From NCBI GenBank assembly GCA_942159475.1, contig OW804095.1, positions 150,774,808-150,838,807 on the forward strand: a DNA stretch of 64,000 nucleotides. The letters are read 5' to 3'. Under the pieces are notes generated by a model, which did no database searches, was not told where the DNA came from, and saw only the letters and a list, made by a program, of their open reading frames with translations. The DNA is from Sthenelais limicola (taxonomy: Eukaryota; Annelida; Polychaeta; Phyllodocida; Sigalionidae). A program made the position numbers and the translations under genes. This document shows, piece by piece, positions 54,554 to 64,000 of the stretch. Position 1 is the stretch's first letter. Every line of letters begins with the position of its first letter.

Positions 54554-55980
54554 GACCCACAAAACCTGTACCTCACACCAAATGATCATTAGTCGCGTTA
54601 TACTGGAAACAAAACAACCCAAAACATGGATTTTTTCCCACTTTGTTTTGGCAGAATTAAAAGTTTGCCTGTTTGCGTTTCATTTGTGCAACGTCAGTGA
54701 TGTCACGGAGAATGGTGATCATTGTGGACGAACCAAGAGGCACATCCCTTTCTAGACATTCAGGAGGCACCTGAGGACTTTTGTGAAAGGGGGGAGGAAG
54801 GTTAAAAATACTGGTATTCGTCCCAGCTATGCATAACTAAAACATGGTTTAAATATTGATCAGGAAATTCAAAGAAACACAAAATGGCGCTGCTTATGTA
54901 TCTAAATGTACAATAAAACATTATTATTTCTATCTAAACTCATATTTAGATAATAATTGTTGGTGTTAAAAGCCCCATGTGCAGCCCCTCTCTAATTTGG
55001 GCAGACTTTGCCTTCCTTTGCTATGCACGTCTCTCACTGGGCGGTCCATCCGGCCTCGCCGCCATCTCATCGGCCCCTCATTGTTAATGGAAATCCTACC
55101 TAATATTCATAATTCCCCCTCACTTTCCAGCTAACCCCAGGCCCCCCACCCATTGTTTTCCTCATAATAAACTCCGATGGCACAAAATGTTCTCTGCGTG
55201 CTTTTTATGGCTTCAATAGAACATTCTCTGAGAACCAGAGTCAAGTCTCGCGGCGTCGCGCATACTCTCGTGACACTAGCGCCATTTTTATCAATTTCCG
55301 GCGCTCCATGACAGCATTGAAACGCCGTCTCGGGGTGTGCATGGTAAGTGAACAAAACTGGTGATTTGTTGTTGTCAGACCTGATTTGGAAGTGGTCACT
55401 GACAGTCAGTCAGACTGGCGAGGAGCGCATATGGCACCGATTGGCCACAAGGGAAAGATTATGAACAGAGAATTTGATTTAAAGTTTTAAGACTGATGGC
55501 TTGTGCTAGCCTCATGTAAAGGAAGCAAGGAATATCAACTGGCAAATAATATTCGATCCACAATTAGCTTCAGCGTTAAATAGACCATTCAGACGAAGTA
55601 CACCGAATCCACTTATGCTTAACATATTCTAAAATAGACGTTTCCCTTCTAGTATCTTTTTGACTGTATTTTTCCCTCTCATACAATTAACATCCATTTA
55701 CAACTTGGGTAATCGACAAAAACAGTGACCAAACAATCACTCAAAATAAAATACTTCCATTTTCTATGATGTTTCATGACTTTTCAATTTACACCTTGGC
55801 CTAAACAGCATCATTAGGGAGAAATGATTGGGCGGCCATTTTGGTAATGGAGATTCATAAAACGAGGACCAGGAGCACCGCCAGGTTCTTTGATGGACTT
55901 TGTCTCGGGCCTAGTTATCGTCCAGTAGTAGATGAGGGCTTCCAGAACTGCGGAAGTGAACCTTTCTCACAGATGTCATT
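54554..55980. other. Unassigned sequence with a complex block
   Basis: At 55000-55360 the DNA is complex and CpG-containing (CTCGCGGCGTCGCGC, GCCATTTTTATC, CTTTTTATGGC, a Hox-like word). It ends GTGCATGGTAAGTG near 55343, a splice-donor-like word. It could be regulatory; no exon can be shown. Elsewhere AT-rich and featureless. Confidence 0.35.
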
Positions 55981-55989
55981 AATACGATC

Positions 55990-57290
55990 CTGACACGCGG
56001 TCAGATGAGCTGGTGATGTGGGGGGGGGGAGAGGTGGGAAGAGGGTGAGGAGTGGGTGAGGAGGAGGAGAGAGGGGGAGGAGAAGGAGAGAGGGGCGAGA
56101 GAGAGAGGTGGGGAAGAGAGAGAGAGGTGGAGGAGAGAGTGATGGAAGAGAGAGATGGAATAATAAGAGAGAGATTGAAGAGATGGAGAAGGAGGAGGAG
56201 GAGGGGAGAAGTGGGAGAGAACGAGAGAGGAAGAGGAGGAGGAAGAAGAGGAGTAGGAGGAAGGAGGACAGGAAGGGAGTGAAGGAGTGACGAAGAGTGG
56301 AACGACTGGAGTGATAACAAAGAGGGGGGACAGGAAAGAGAGAAGAGAAAAGAGGTGGAGAAGAAGGAATAGGAAGAATGGATAGACTGGAAGAAGGAGT
56401 CGGAGATGGAGGGGAAGGAAAGAGAGAGGAGGAGGTAGAGGAAAGGGAGGAGGAGGTAGTGGAAGGAGAGGAGGAGGTAGAGGAAAGGGAGGAGGAGGAA
56501 GAGGAAAGGGAGGAGGAGGTAGAGGAAAGGGAGGAGGAGATAGAGGAAAGGGAGGAGGTAGAGGAAAGGGAGGAGGAGGTAGAGGAAAGGGAGGAGGAGG
56601 TAGAGGAAAGGGAGGAGGTAGAGGAAAGGGAGGAGGAGGAAGAGGAAAGGGAGGGGGTAGAGGAAAGGGAGGAGGAGGTAGAGGAAAGGGAGGAGGGGTA
56701 GAAGAAGGAGAGGAGGAGGTAAAGGAAAGGGATTAGGAGGTAGAGGAAAGGGAGGGGGTAGAGGAAAGGGAGGAGGAGGTAGAGGAAAGGGAGGAGGAGG
56801 TAGAGGAAGGGGAGGAGGGGGTAGAAGAAGGAGAGGAGGAGGAAGAGGAAAGGGAGGAGGAGGTAGAGGAAAGGGAGGAGGAGGTAGAGGAAAGGGAGGA
56901 GGAGGTAGAGGAAAGGGAGGAGGAGGTAGAGGAAAGGGAGGAGGAAGAGGAAAGGGAGGAGGAGGTAGAGGAAAGGGAGAAGGAGGTAGAGGAAAGGGAG
57001 GGGGAGGTAGAGGAAAGGGAGGAGGTAGAGGAAAGGGAGGAGGTAGAGAAAAGGGAGGAGGAAGAGGAAAGGGAGGAGGAGGTAGAGGAAAGGGAGGAGG
57101 AGGTAGAGGAAAGGGAGGAGGAGGTAGAGGAAAGGGAGGAGGAGGTAGAGGAAAGGGAGGAGGAAGAGGAAAGGGAGGAGGAGGTAGAGGAAAGGGAGGA
57201 GGAAGAGGAAAGGGAGGAGGAAGAGGAAAGGGAGGAGGAGGTAGAGGAAAGGGAGGAGGGGGCAAAGTAAGGTGAAAAGTAAGGTGAAAA
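55990..57290 (+). repeat. Polypurine minisatellite, 18-bp unit GGAGGAGGTAGAGGAAAG
   Basis: From about 56420 the unit GGAGGAGGTAGAGGAAAG and its 15-bp variants repeat dozens of times; 55990-56420 is less regular GAGAGAGG DNA. All unit lengths are multiples of three and the sequence is purine-only apart from one T per unit. Frames on both strands therefore stay open, including a 444-codon Pro/Phe/Leu frame on the minus strand that I regard as non-coding. Confidence 0.95.
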
Positions 57291-57416
57291 GGAGGTGGCA
57301 GTTCGATCTTCAAAGTGAGAAATGAAGCAGCTGAGAGGATCAGTCATTGTAGGAAACGGGCGCTGGGCCAAGGGAAGGGAGACTTCATTGTGTGGAAGGA
57401 AGGTGGAGGAAGGAGT

Positions 57417-57552
57417 GTGTGTGTGGGGGGGGGGGGCGGGGGGGGGGCCTTACTCATTGCTGGTTGATAAGGCATGAGGGGGGGCGGTGTCGGGTGGGAG
57501 GGGGTTTAAGGTGGGTTTGGGGAGGGTTCTGAGGCGGGGGGGGGGGGAGGGT
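57417..57552 (+). repeat. G-rich tract, G-quadruplex-prone
   Basis: GT repeats followed by long G-runs broken by single C, A or T (for example near 57427-57448 and 57536-57548). Confidence 0.85.
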
Positions 57553-58283
57553 CGCTGATGGCTGAGCAGGGGAGAACCATTGCCTTTGGTGGATCTATGT
57601 GTTTCGTGATAGAGACAATCATAGAGTCGTTGTTTGAAGATGATTCCCTAATAAGAGGTTTGGGGGAGGAGCTATCACATGTCAGCCAGACAAAATGACT
57701 GTAATAGGCAGACTAGGGACTGACAGACAGAACACACACACTAGGGACGTCTGCTCGGGGCCAGCAACCTGGGTATTAACCCGTATTCTCACATTCATGT
57801 TGATTTAATTCCATTATTTGACCACCGCGCCTTGGCTTTCAAAATAACCCAAGGGAAACACAGCCCGGCCTGTGAACAAACATCAAATAAGCTCCATCCC
57901 ACATGCGCTCAGAATTTCAAAAATGACTTCTCAAAATAAATACAGTTAGCAAAATAAGCGAGACAAAGATGGCACCATTAAGATTCTGGTATACAAATAA
58001 AAAGAACATGCTGACTCCAATAATATTAGGTATTCAAAACATTTTCAATAGAACTTTGGATGAATAAATATTTACAAGAGGTGAAAAGTGACTCAATTTG
58101 CTCCAAAAAGTCTTCACTTTAGGCAAGCTCCAAACAAAAAGCCTGTCATTAAAGTCTGGTTTTCTATTTGCCCCGTTGGGCATGTTGACACCATGGGTGT
58201 GGCAGTCATCTGGTTTCTTCCCATGAAATCCCAGCCGTCCACTGTAACCCACTTCACCCATGTTCTTCAGTCTCCACCCATTA
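57553..58283. other. Unassigned non-coding sequence
   Basis: Unique DNA; short frames at 58034-58330 overlap on both strands without recognisable features. Confidence 0.4.
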
Positions 58284-58518
58284 GGGTCAGATTTTCAGAA
58301 AATGTACAATTAGCAGCTCTACACATTTAGGAAATTCTGCTAAATTAGGCTGAAAAATGATGAATACCGGGTGTATCTGAGTATATTTGGTATCACATTG
58401 ATTTAAAGTAGCAGTTTTGTTATGTTAAACTGCATTTTGAAGCTCATTTTCGTCTTAAATGTGGGTTATTTGAGAGGATTGGTGAAGGTGAATTGTACAT
58501 TTTCTGAAAATATGACCC
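58284..58518 (+). mobile_element. 235-bp family element, copy 22 (subfamily B)
   Basis: Ends GGGTCAGATTTTCAG and TTTCTGAAAATATGACCC, with perfect 4-bp duplication ATTA at 58280-58283 and 58519-58522. One of the least diverged B copies. Confidence 0.92.
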
Positions 58519-58553
58519 ATTAAACCTGTGAAACAAGCCAACTTTCACTCACT

Positions 58554-58604
58554 CACGCCCCCTGGTATCGATGACCTATTTTCACCCTCGCCACCAGGTG
58601 ACGC
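58554..58604. promoter_or_regulatory. Pair of CTCF-like sites in opposite orientation
   Basis: CACGCCCCCTGGTAT (58554-58568; complement ACCAGGGGGCGTG) and CCACCAGGTGACGC (58591-58604) fit the bilaterian CTCF core well; the second matches 13 of 14 consensus positions. They lie about 25 bp apart on opposite strands. Confidence 0.35.
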
Positions 58605-60725
58605 TGGACTGACCTAGAAAGGCATAAATCCCCCGCCTAAAATCTCTGACTAAGTAGGTCAACCCCAGGTCAGATCTAGGTCAGATGGATCCACAAGGGA
58701 TCAGAACAAAAAAAGAAGCTCAGACTAATCCTGCAAGTTGACCCGCGGCAGGCTGCGGCAGGCTGGGCAGTCGCCAATCAGGGCGGCATTATTAAGGCAG
58801 GTTCCACAGCTTGCTTTGAATAACTTGTTAATGTGCAAGTGAGGGACTGATGTAAACAGGAGTAGTCCGATTGTGACTTCTACCTCAGAGAGAGCTGCTC
58901 CTTGGGGGTTTAACCATTTTGTGGAGGATATTAGATGTGCTGACGTTGTGTCAAGAATGAGTGTTAAAGTGCTAAAGTGTGTAAAGTTCCAGTTCTAGTT
59001 AAGTAAGAAGTGTTATAGTTATGGACCTTTTTTGCTGGGTGAAAGAATTTATGTAGGTTTGTACTTCTCTTCTCACACATTTTCTTTTACACGCTTTTTT
59101 TTACAGTTCCTATTCATTTGTATAAAAGATATAAAAGAAATCGGTGTCGAATCAAGATTATGTTGAAACGTAACGTAGTGAGAATTGTATTTTGGGTATT
59201 ATTCTGTTAATGAGGAAATAGAGGCCATCCAATAGTACATCCACTGAAAACGATCAATAATAGTTATTCCACGAAAACAAGTCCAATTAAAGGTATTGCA
59301 ACTGTCGGATAAATATTTCTATTCCATGAACAGAATAATAAAATTTGTGAATATTTGGATCACCTAGGGCTTCAATAATTGTGATATAATAGTATCATAA
59401 TACGTGTGAAATCCTGTCATCCAAGGAGAATAGTTTCAACATAATTCACTTCAATTACAATGAAGAGTCTGGAAGATTCCGGTATTGCAAACGACACCTC
59501 CCAAGGTCCTGATGGGGTATCCTTTTAAGGAAATAAACATACATGCAATTACCATTCTCTAGGTAATATGGTTGAAATAAAACACACGGACCACAATATA
59601 TTCCTCTCCTGTACAAGAAACGGTTTAGTGATGATCACTTGCAGAGACAGGCCCATTAGGCCGACGTCGGACCCTTGGCAACTTGTGAGTAGTATATGAA
59701 AATGGGGGATATGAGTTGGCATCAACATTCCCCAGAGGTTCTCAATTTAACCTTCTCAATTTGGTCTCTCAAAATCAAATGGGAAATACTTCTATGATAG
59801 GTATCAGTTAAAGGGTAACCTTTAAGGAATATTTGGGCTTTCGCGAATGACAAGAGAAAAAGCGCAGAGAGGACTTATCAATGCACTGCATCAGTAGGAC
59901 TACAGATTTGTATAATAGGAAACAGGGCCTCGTGAGAAAAGTGATTGCTCCTTATATGGGTGATCCATATTTGGTGAGGGAGCTTGAGTTACTCACTGCT
60001 TCCTTCTCTATATTTGGGTATAAAAGAGCGACTCGGGTTTTACCCTTCATTAACCCTTTGATGATCACTTTTTGGACAAGATCATAAGTATTTCATGTAG
60101 TTCCCCTCTATTTCTTTTTAAAGTTACAATAATAACATTCCATTCGAATGGGAGAGATCTATCAAATATGAATTTGATTTGTTGATTTCATCTTTCATCA
60201 GATAAATGATATTATCCAACCAAGTTCCACTGATCGTAATTATTTACTTTAATGTACTTTGTTTACATAATGGAAATATCGAGTCATCCACGATTGAAAC
60301 AATACATGTACGTTATCCAGACTGCTTTAGCTGGCGTGTGTCCATTTGGAATAATTTCCCAGAAAGTATAGTGGTATGATATCTGATTTTTCCCAAGAAC
60401 CCAAGAGAGAGATTATTACGAACTACCCAGATTAATGTATTAATCAAGCGGAAAATTTGGCAGCAGCGAAACAGACCGGGCATTGAATTGCTAACATTAG
60501 AGAAACACCTGGTGTCAGAAATCCCAAATAGAAATGATTATGCGGTGTGCGCATGCGCTAGAGGAAGTCTCTTGCACTCAGCATGGCATTCTGGGAACGT
60601 CTGGGAACGCGCAACGTGCGCACGTCGTTAATAAATGGCGAAAGACAAGGTGTCCACAATACCAGTTAACACAGTTGATTAGTTACAGGTTTGGCCGCGG
60701 GGTGTGCTGGCTCGCCCAACACCTG
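58605..60725. other. Unassigned non-coding sequence, about 2.1 kb
   Basis: A short direct repeat GGCAGGCTGCGGCAGGCTGG lies near 58747. The rest is AT-rich and unique, with CpG-containing sequence returning near 60540-60660 (GCGCATGCGC, GAACGCGCAACGTGCGCACG). No gene is supported. Confidence 0.4.
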
Positions 60726-60850
60726 GACCACCAGAGGGAGGTAGCAGGAGTATGTGTGACTTGATTAACCAGACTGCGCCCTGGCGGCGGGAAGCCTATT
60801 TACCTGGGTGAACTGAAGGTCAGCCTGACAAGGTAGTGCCGCCCTGGTGG
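60726..60850. promoter_or_regulatory. Cluster of three CTCF-like sites
   Basis: CCACCAGAGGGAGG (about 60728, plus strand, 13 of 14 consensus positions), TGCGCCCTGGCGG (about 60775, minus) and GCCGCCCTGGTGG (about 60838, minus) occur within 125 bp of complex sequence. Divergent or convergent clusters of such sites are typical of insulators, but binding is unproven. Confidence 0.33.
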
Positions 60851-60933
60851 TGGATATTGTGAATATTCCCTCTATTGTAAGAGAAAAAGCAACGAGCGGT
60901 GTAGACTCATGAACGAGATCGATTGCTATAAAT

Positions 60934-61168
60934 GGGTCAGATTTTCAGAAAATGTACAATTCAACTTCGCCAATCCTCTCAAATAACCCAGATCTATGAC
61001 AAAAATAAAGTTCAAAATACAGTTCAGCCTAACCAAACAGATTGCTATGATCAATGCAATGTCGAATATACTCAAATTTACCTAGTATTGACCAAATTGC
61101 AGCCTAATTTAGCAGAATTTACTAAATGTGTACGGCTATCAATTGTGCATTTTCTGAAAATCTGAATC
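60934..61168 (-). mobile_element. 235-bp family element, copy 23 (subfamily A)
   Basis: Ends GGGTCAGATTTTCAG and TTTCTGAAAATCTGAATC. Flanks ATAAAT and ATATAT agree at five of six bases. A-type interior. Confidence 0.88.
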
Positions 61169-62800
61169 ATATATATGTTTGATAATACATGTTTCCCCCA
61201 TTAAAAATATGGCCGGGAAACTATTTCTAGTCGGTTTCTAGAGATCAGTGAGACAGATCAGAAAAGTACAAAAAATGAATACAAAAAAAAAGATTTCAAA
61301 ATGATTTCTAAAAATCAGTTTATGACATGTCTTAGCATTGGATGAGCCTCGATGGCCGGTTACCATAATAAAGCTTGTGATTTAAAAACAAATGTTCCCT
61401 ATATAGATTGCCCTTATTGTAGCCTTGGTCATGATAATATCTTGTAGTATCTACAATACATTTTATTATTATTCTATTACCTCAAAGTTTGCTTTGTTAA
61501 AAATGGACCATGAATGATAAAGCATGATATAGGTAATTTAATTAAATTGGAAAAGATCTTTCTGCTATCAGCCAAACTTCCTCAGCTGTTGCCTTCTTGT
61601 AGAATAAAAATGTATAAGAAGCTTATAATCCTTTTCACTGTACCTACGTACCTACGTACACTGTACGTATGCCTGCTGACGATTCTTTAGGAATATACTT
61701 TGATTTTCTATTACGATTTTGTTTGTATGTAGTTGCACCAGAAAGTCAACTGCAATGAAAATAATATCAACACATTGGCAATATCTATGAAAATCCCCCC
61801 ATTTTAAAAATCCCTAAACATTCTTAGCTATTTGTACTCAAAGACAGAACACTTCCCCAAAGTACAGCCGAGCCGTTATCTTTATGGGAAGCAAAGTGTG
61901 TTTGAATGTTCTGCTTGGTGACTAGGATAAATAGGCAATTGCTGCTACAACCGCTCAAAGTTCCATAAATTGTTACTGCTATTTTATCGTCTGGTAATGA
62001 GGAAGTCCATTCTTGTAAGGGTGGCGGTGACAGACCATTGTCCAGTCCACTTCCGGCTGACCACTGACTGTGTGCTCGTCACGGACGCTGAACGCGCGCA
62101 GCAGGACCCCTTGTTCCCGCCCTTTTATGCCTGGTTGTCTTCGCAGACGACATTTTGTCAATAGGGAGGTTACCATGACTACATTGACAACTTTTGGGGA
62201 AGATACTCATCCTATAGTTCTAAGGACATGAGTCTTGCAGACATTGGTTGGAAACATGCCGTTGTAACTATTGTTAGAAAGAGGAGGGTTTTGATGTTGA
62301 CTTTTCAAGATATCTAAAAGATCATTATGTATTGTGAGATTATCAAGCTTTCAAGCAGGGGATGCTATTTGAAGCTTTATGTACTCATTCATCAGCGATT
62401 CAAGTATGTTCATGTCTTCAGTGAAAGCTTCCCCTGTCCCCATTCAACGAGAAACATTTAATCGAAATCAAGATGTTGTTCGTGGTCCTGGGTATGACCA
62501 TAAAGTGCCTTTCTGTCTCTTTTTCTCTGCCTCTCTCTCCCTTCTTCTCTATCTCTATTTCCTGGGTATGATCATAAACTGCCTCCCTCTCAGCTCTCCT
62601 GCCCTTGATATAACCATATTAAATGTGTTGATAAGGGCTTAAAGCAACCAATCTCACTCACTCACTCAAGATGTTGTTCAAGTCCCAGATTCGAATCCAA
62701 TAAGCGCCTTAGCAAAGTATTATTTTACCACCCACCCATGCAGTGCATACCTACATACATATAGCTGTCTAAGGCTATATGTATGCAGAATGTAGAAGCC
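61169..62800. other. Unassigned sequence with a possible retroelement tail
   Basis: GGGCTTAAAGCAACC then ACTCACTCACTCA (62634-62668) looks like a retroelement end with an ACTC tail. GTACCTACGTACCTACGTAC repeats near 61640. Frames of 64-87 codons are featureless. Confidence 0.35.
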
Positions 62801-64000
62801 ATTAGAGACAGTGTAGGATGGTGGCTATTACAACTCCTCTATTAGAGGCAGTGCAGGATGGTGACTATTACAACTCCTCTATTAGAGACAGACCAGGATG
62901 GTGGCTATTACAACTCCTCTATTAGAGGCAGTGCAGGATGGTGGCTATTACAACTCCTCTATTAGAGACAGTGCAGGATGGTGGCTATTACAACTCCTCT
63001 ATTAGAGGCAATGCAGGATGGTGGCTATTACAACTCCTCTATTAGAGGCAGTGCAGGATGGTGGCTATTACAACTCCTCTATTAGAGACAGTGCAGGATG
63101 GTGGCTATTACAACTCCTCTATTAGAGACAGTGCAGGATGGTGGCTATTACAACTCCTCTATTAGAGGCAGTGCAGGATGGTGGCTATTACAACTCCTCT
63201 ATTAGAGGCAGTGCAGGATGGTGGCTATTACAACTCCTCTATTAGAGGCAATGCAGGATGGTGGCTATTACAACTCCTCTATTAGAGGCAGTGCAGGATG
63301 GTGGCTATTACAACTCCTCTATTAGAGACAGTGCAGGATGGTGGCTATTACAACTCCTCTATTAGAGACAGTACAGGATGGTGGCTATTACAACTCCTCT
63401 ATTAAAGGCAGTGCAGGATGGTGGCTATTACAACTCCTCTATTAGAGACAGTACAGGATGGTGGCTATTACAACTCCTCTATTAAAGGCAGTGCAGGATG
63501 GTGGCTATTACAACTCCTCTATTAGAGACAGTGCAGGATGGTGGCTATTACAACTCCTCTATTAGAGGCAGTGCAGGATGGTAGCTATTACAACTCCTCT
63601 ATTAGAGGCAGTGCAGGATGGTGGCTACTACAACTCCTCTATTAGAGACAGACCAGGATGGTGGCTATTACAACTCCTCTATTAGAGGCAGTGCAGGATG
63701 GTGGCTATTACAACTCCTCTATTAGAGGCAGTGCAGGATGGTGGCTATTACAACTCCTCTATTAGAGGCAGTGCAGGATGGTGGCTATTACAACTCCTCT
63801 ATTAGAGACAGTGCAGGATGGGGGCTATTACAACTCCTCTATTAGAGACAGTACAGGATGGTGGCTATTACAACTCCTCTATTAGAGGCAGTGCAGGATG
63901 GTGGCTATTACAACTCCTCTATTAGAGACAGACCAGGATGGTGGCTATTACAACTCCTCTATTAGAGGCAGTGCAGGATGGTGGCTATTACAACTCCTCT
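62801..64000 (+). repeat. 40-bp minisatellite, 30 units, running off the window
   Basis: The unit ATTAGAGRCAGTGCAGGATG plus GTGGCTATTACAACTCCTCT repeats without any length change for 1,200 bp. Units alternate irregularly between GAGGCA and GAGACA. Rarer marks (GGCAATGC at units 6 and 12; AAAGGCA at units 16 and 18; GACCAGG at units 3, 22 and 29) show internal duplications of six units (240 bp) and two units (80 bp). The unit junction forms the palindrome CCTCTATTAGAGG only in GAGGCA units. Confidence 0.98.

Noticed and set aside
55979..57313. 444-codon minus-strand frame rich in Pro, Phe and Leu
   Set aside because: It covers an 18-bp polypurine minisatellite whose units are multiples of three and lack stops; neighbouring frames on both strands are open too, and the composition is only that of the repeat.
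1..64000. Integrated virus or retrovirus-like element
   Set aside because: No long terminal repeats, gag/pol-type frames or capsid-like motifs were recognised; the only reverse-transcriptase remnants are LINE-type C-termini.

Overview
The window looks like non-coding DNA from an animal nuclear genome, most likely a marine invertebrate; the phylum cannot be fixed from the sequence. There are no bacterial-style operons and no intact protein-coding gene that I recognise. The content is eukaryotic: short inverted-repeat transposons with TA or TTA/TAA target duplications, decayed LINE ends (one CR1/Jockey-like, one RTE-like), A-tailed retrocopies, large minisatellites, long polypurine tracts and matches to animal regulatory motifs (RFX, CTCF, Hox/Cdx). 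Almost every long open frame lies in a tandem repeat or a purine/pyrimidine-biased tract and is not credible as a gene.

Layout. 0-8.3 kb: first copies of three dispersed non-autonomous DNA-transposon families (here called the 235-bp, 410-bp and 340-bp families), a TTA-flanked fold-back element, a CR1-like LINE end on the minus strand, a tRNA-like relic and a perfect 37-bp-arm hairpin. 8.7-15 kb: C-rich DNA with a nuclear-receptor/CRE motif cluster, two polypurine tracts, a 43-bp minisatellite with 172-bp higher-order structure, and a Hox/Cdx-like motif cluster. 15.9-23 kb: nine copies of the 235-bp family packed into about 7 kb. 25-33.4 kb: more copies of all three families. 33.4-38 kb: a TAAT/ATTA-rich block resembling a developmental enhancer, a TTA-flanked fold-back element, a promoter-like CpG segment with two splice-donor-like sites, and a possible terminal exon. 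40.5-42.3 kb: a minisatellite of about 49 bp. 43-54.5 kb: RTE-like relic, CpG-rich segments, an A-rich terminal-inverted-repeat element and a small retrocopy with an 11-bp target duplication. 56-57.3 kb: an 18-bp polypurine minisatellite. 58.5-61 kb: two groups of CTCF-like sites. 62.8-64 kb: a 40-bp minisatellite that runs off the end.

Interpretation. The window is best read as an intergenic or large intronic region (a gene desert) shaped by short DNA transposons and minisatellite expansion, with islands of complex sequence that could be cis-regulatory. The most notable element is the 235-bp family: 20 near-complete copies and 3 fragments, two subfamilies plus one apparent mosaic, and 4-6 bp target duplications. 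I found no evidence of a prokaryotic-type defence or metabolic system. All repeat families were defined by comparing copies inside this window by eye; no database was consulted.
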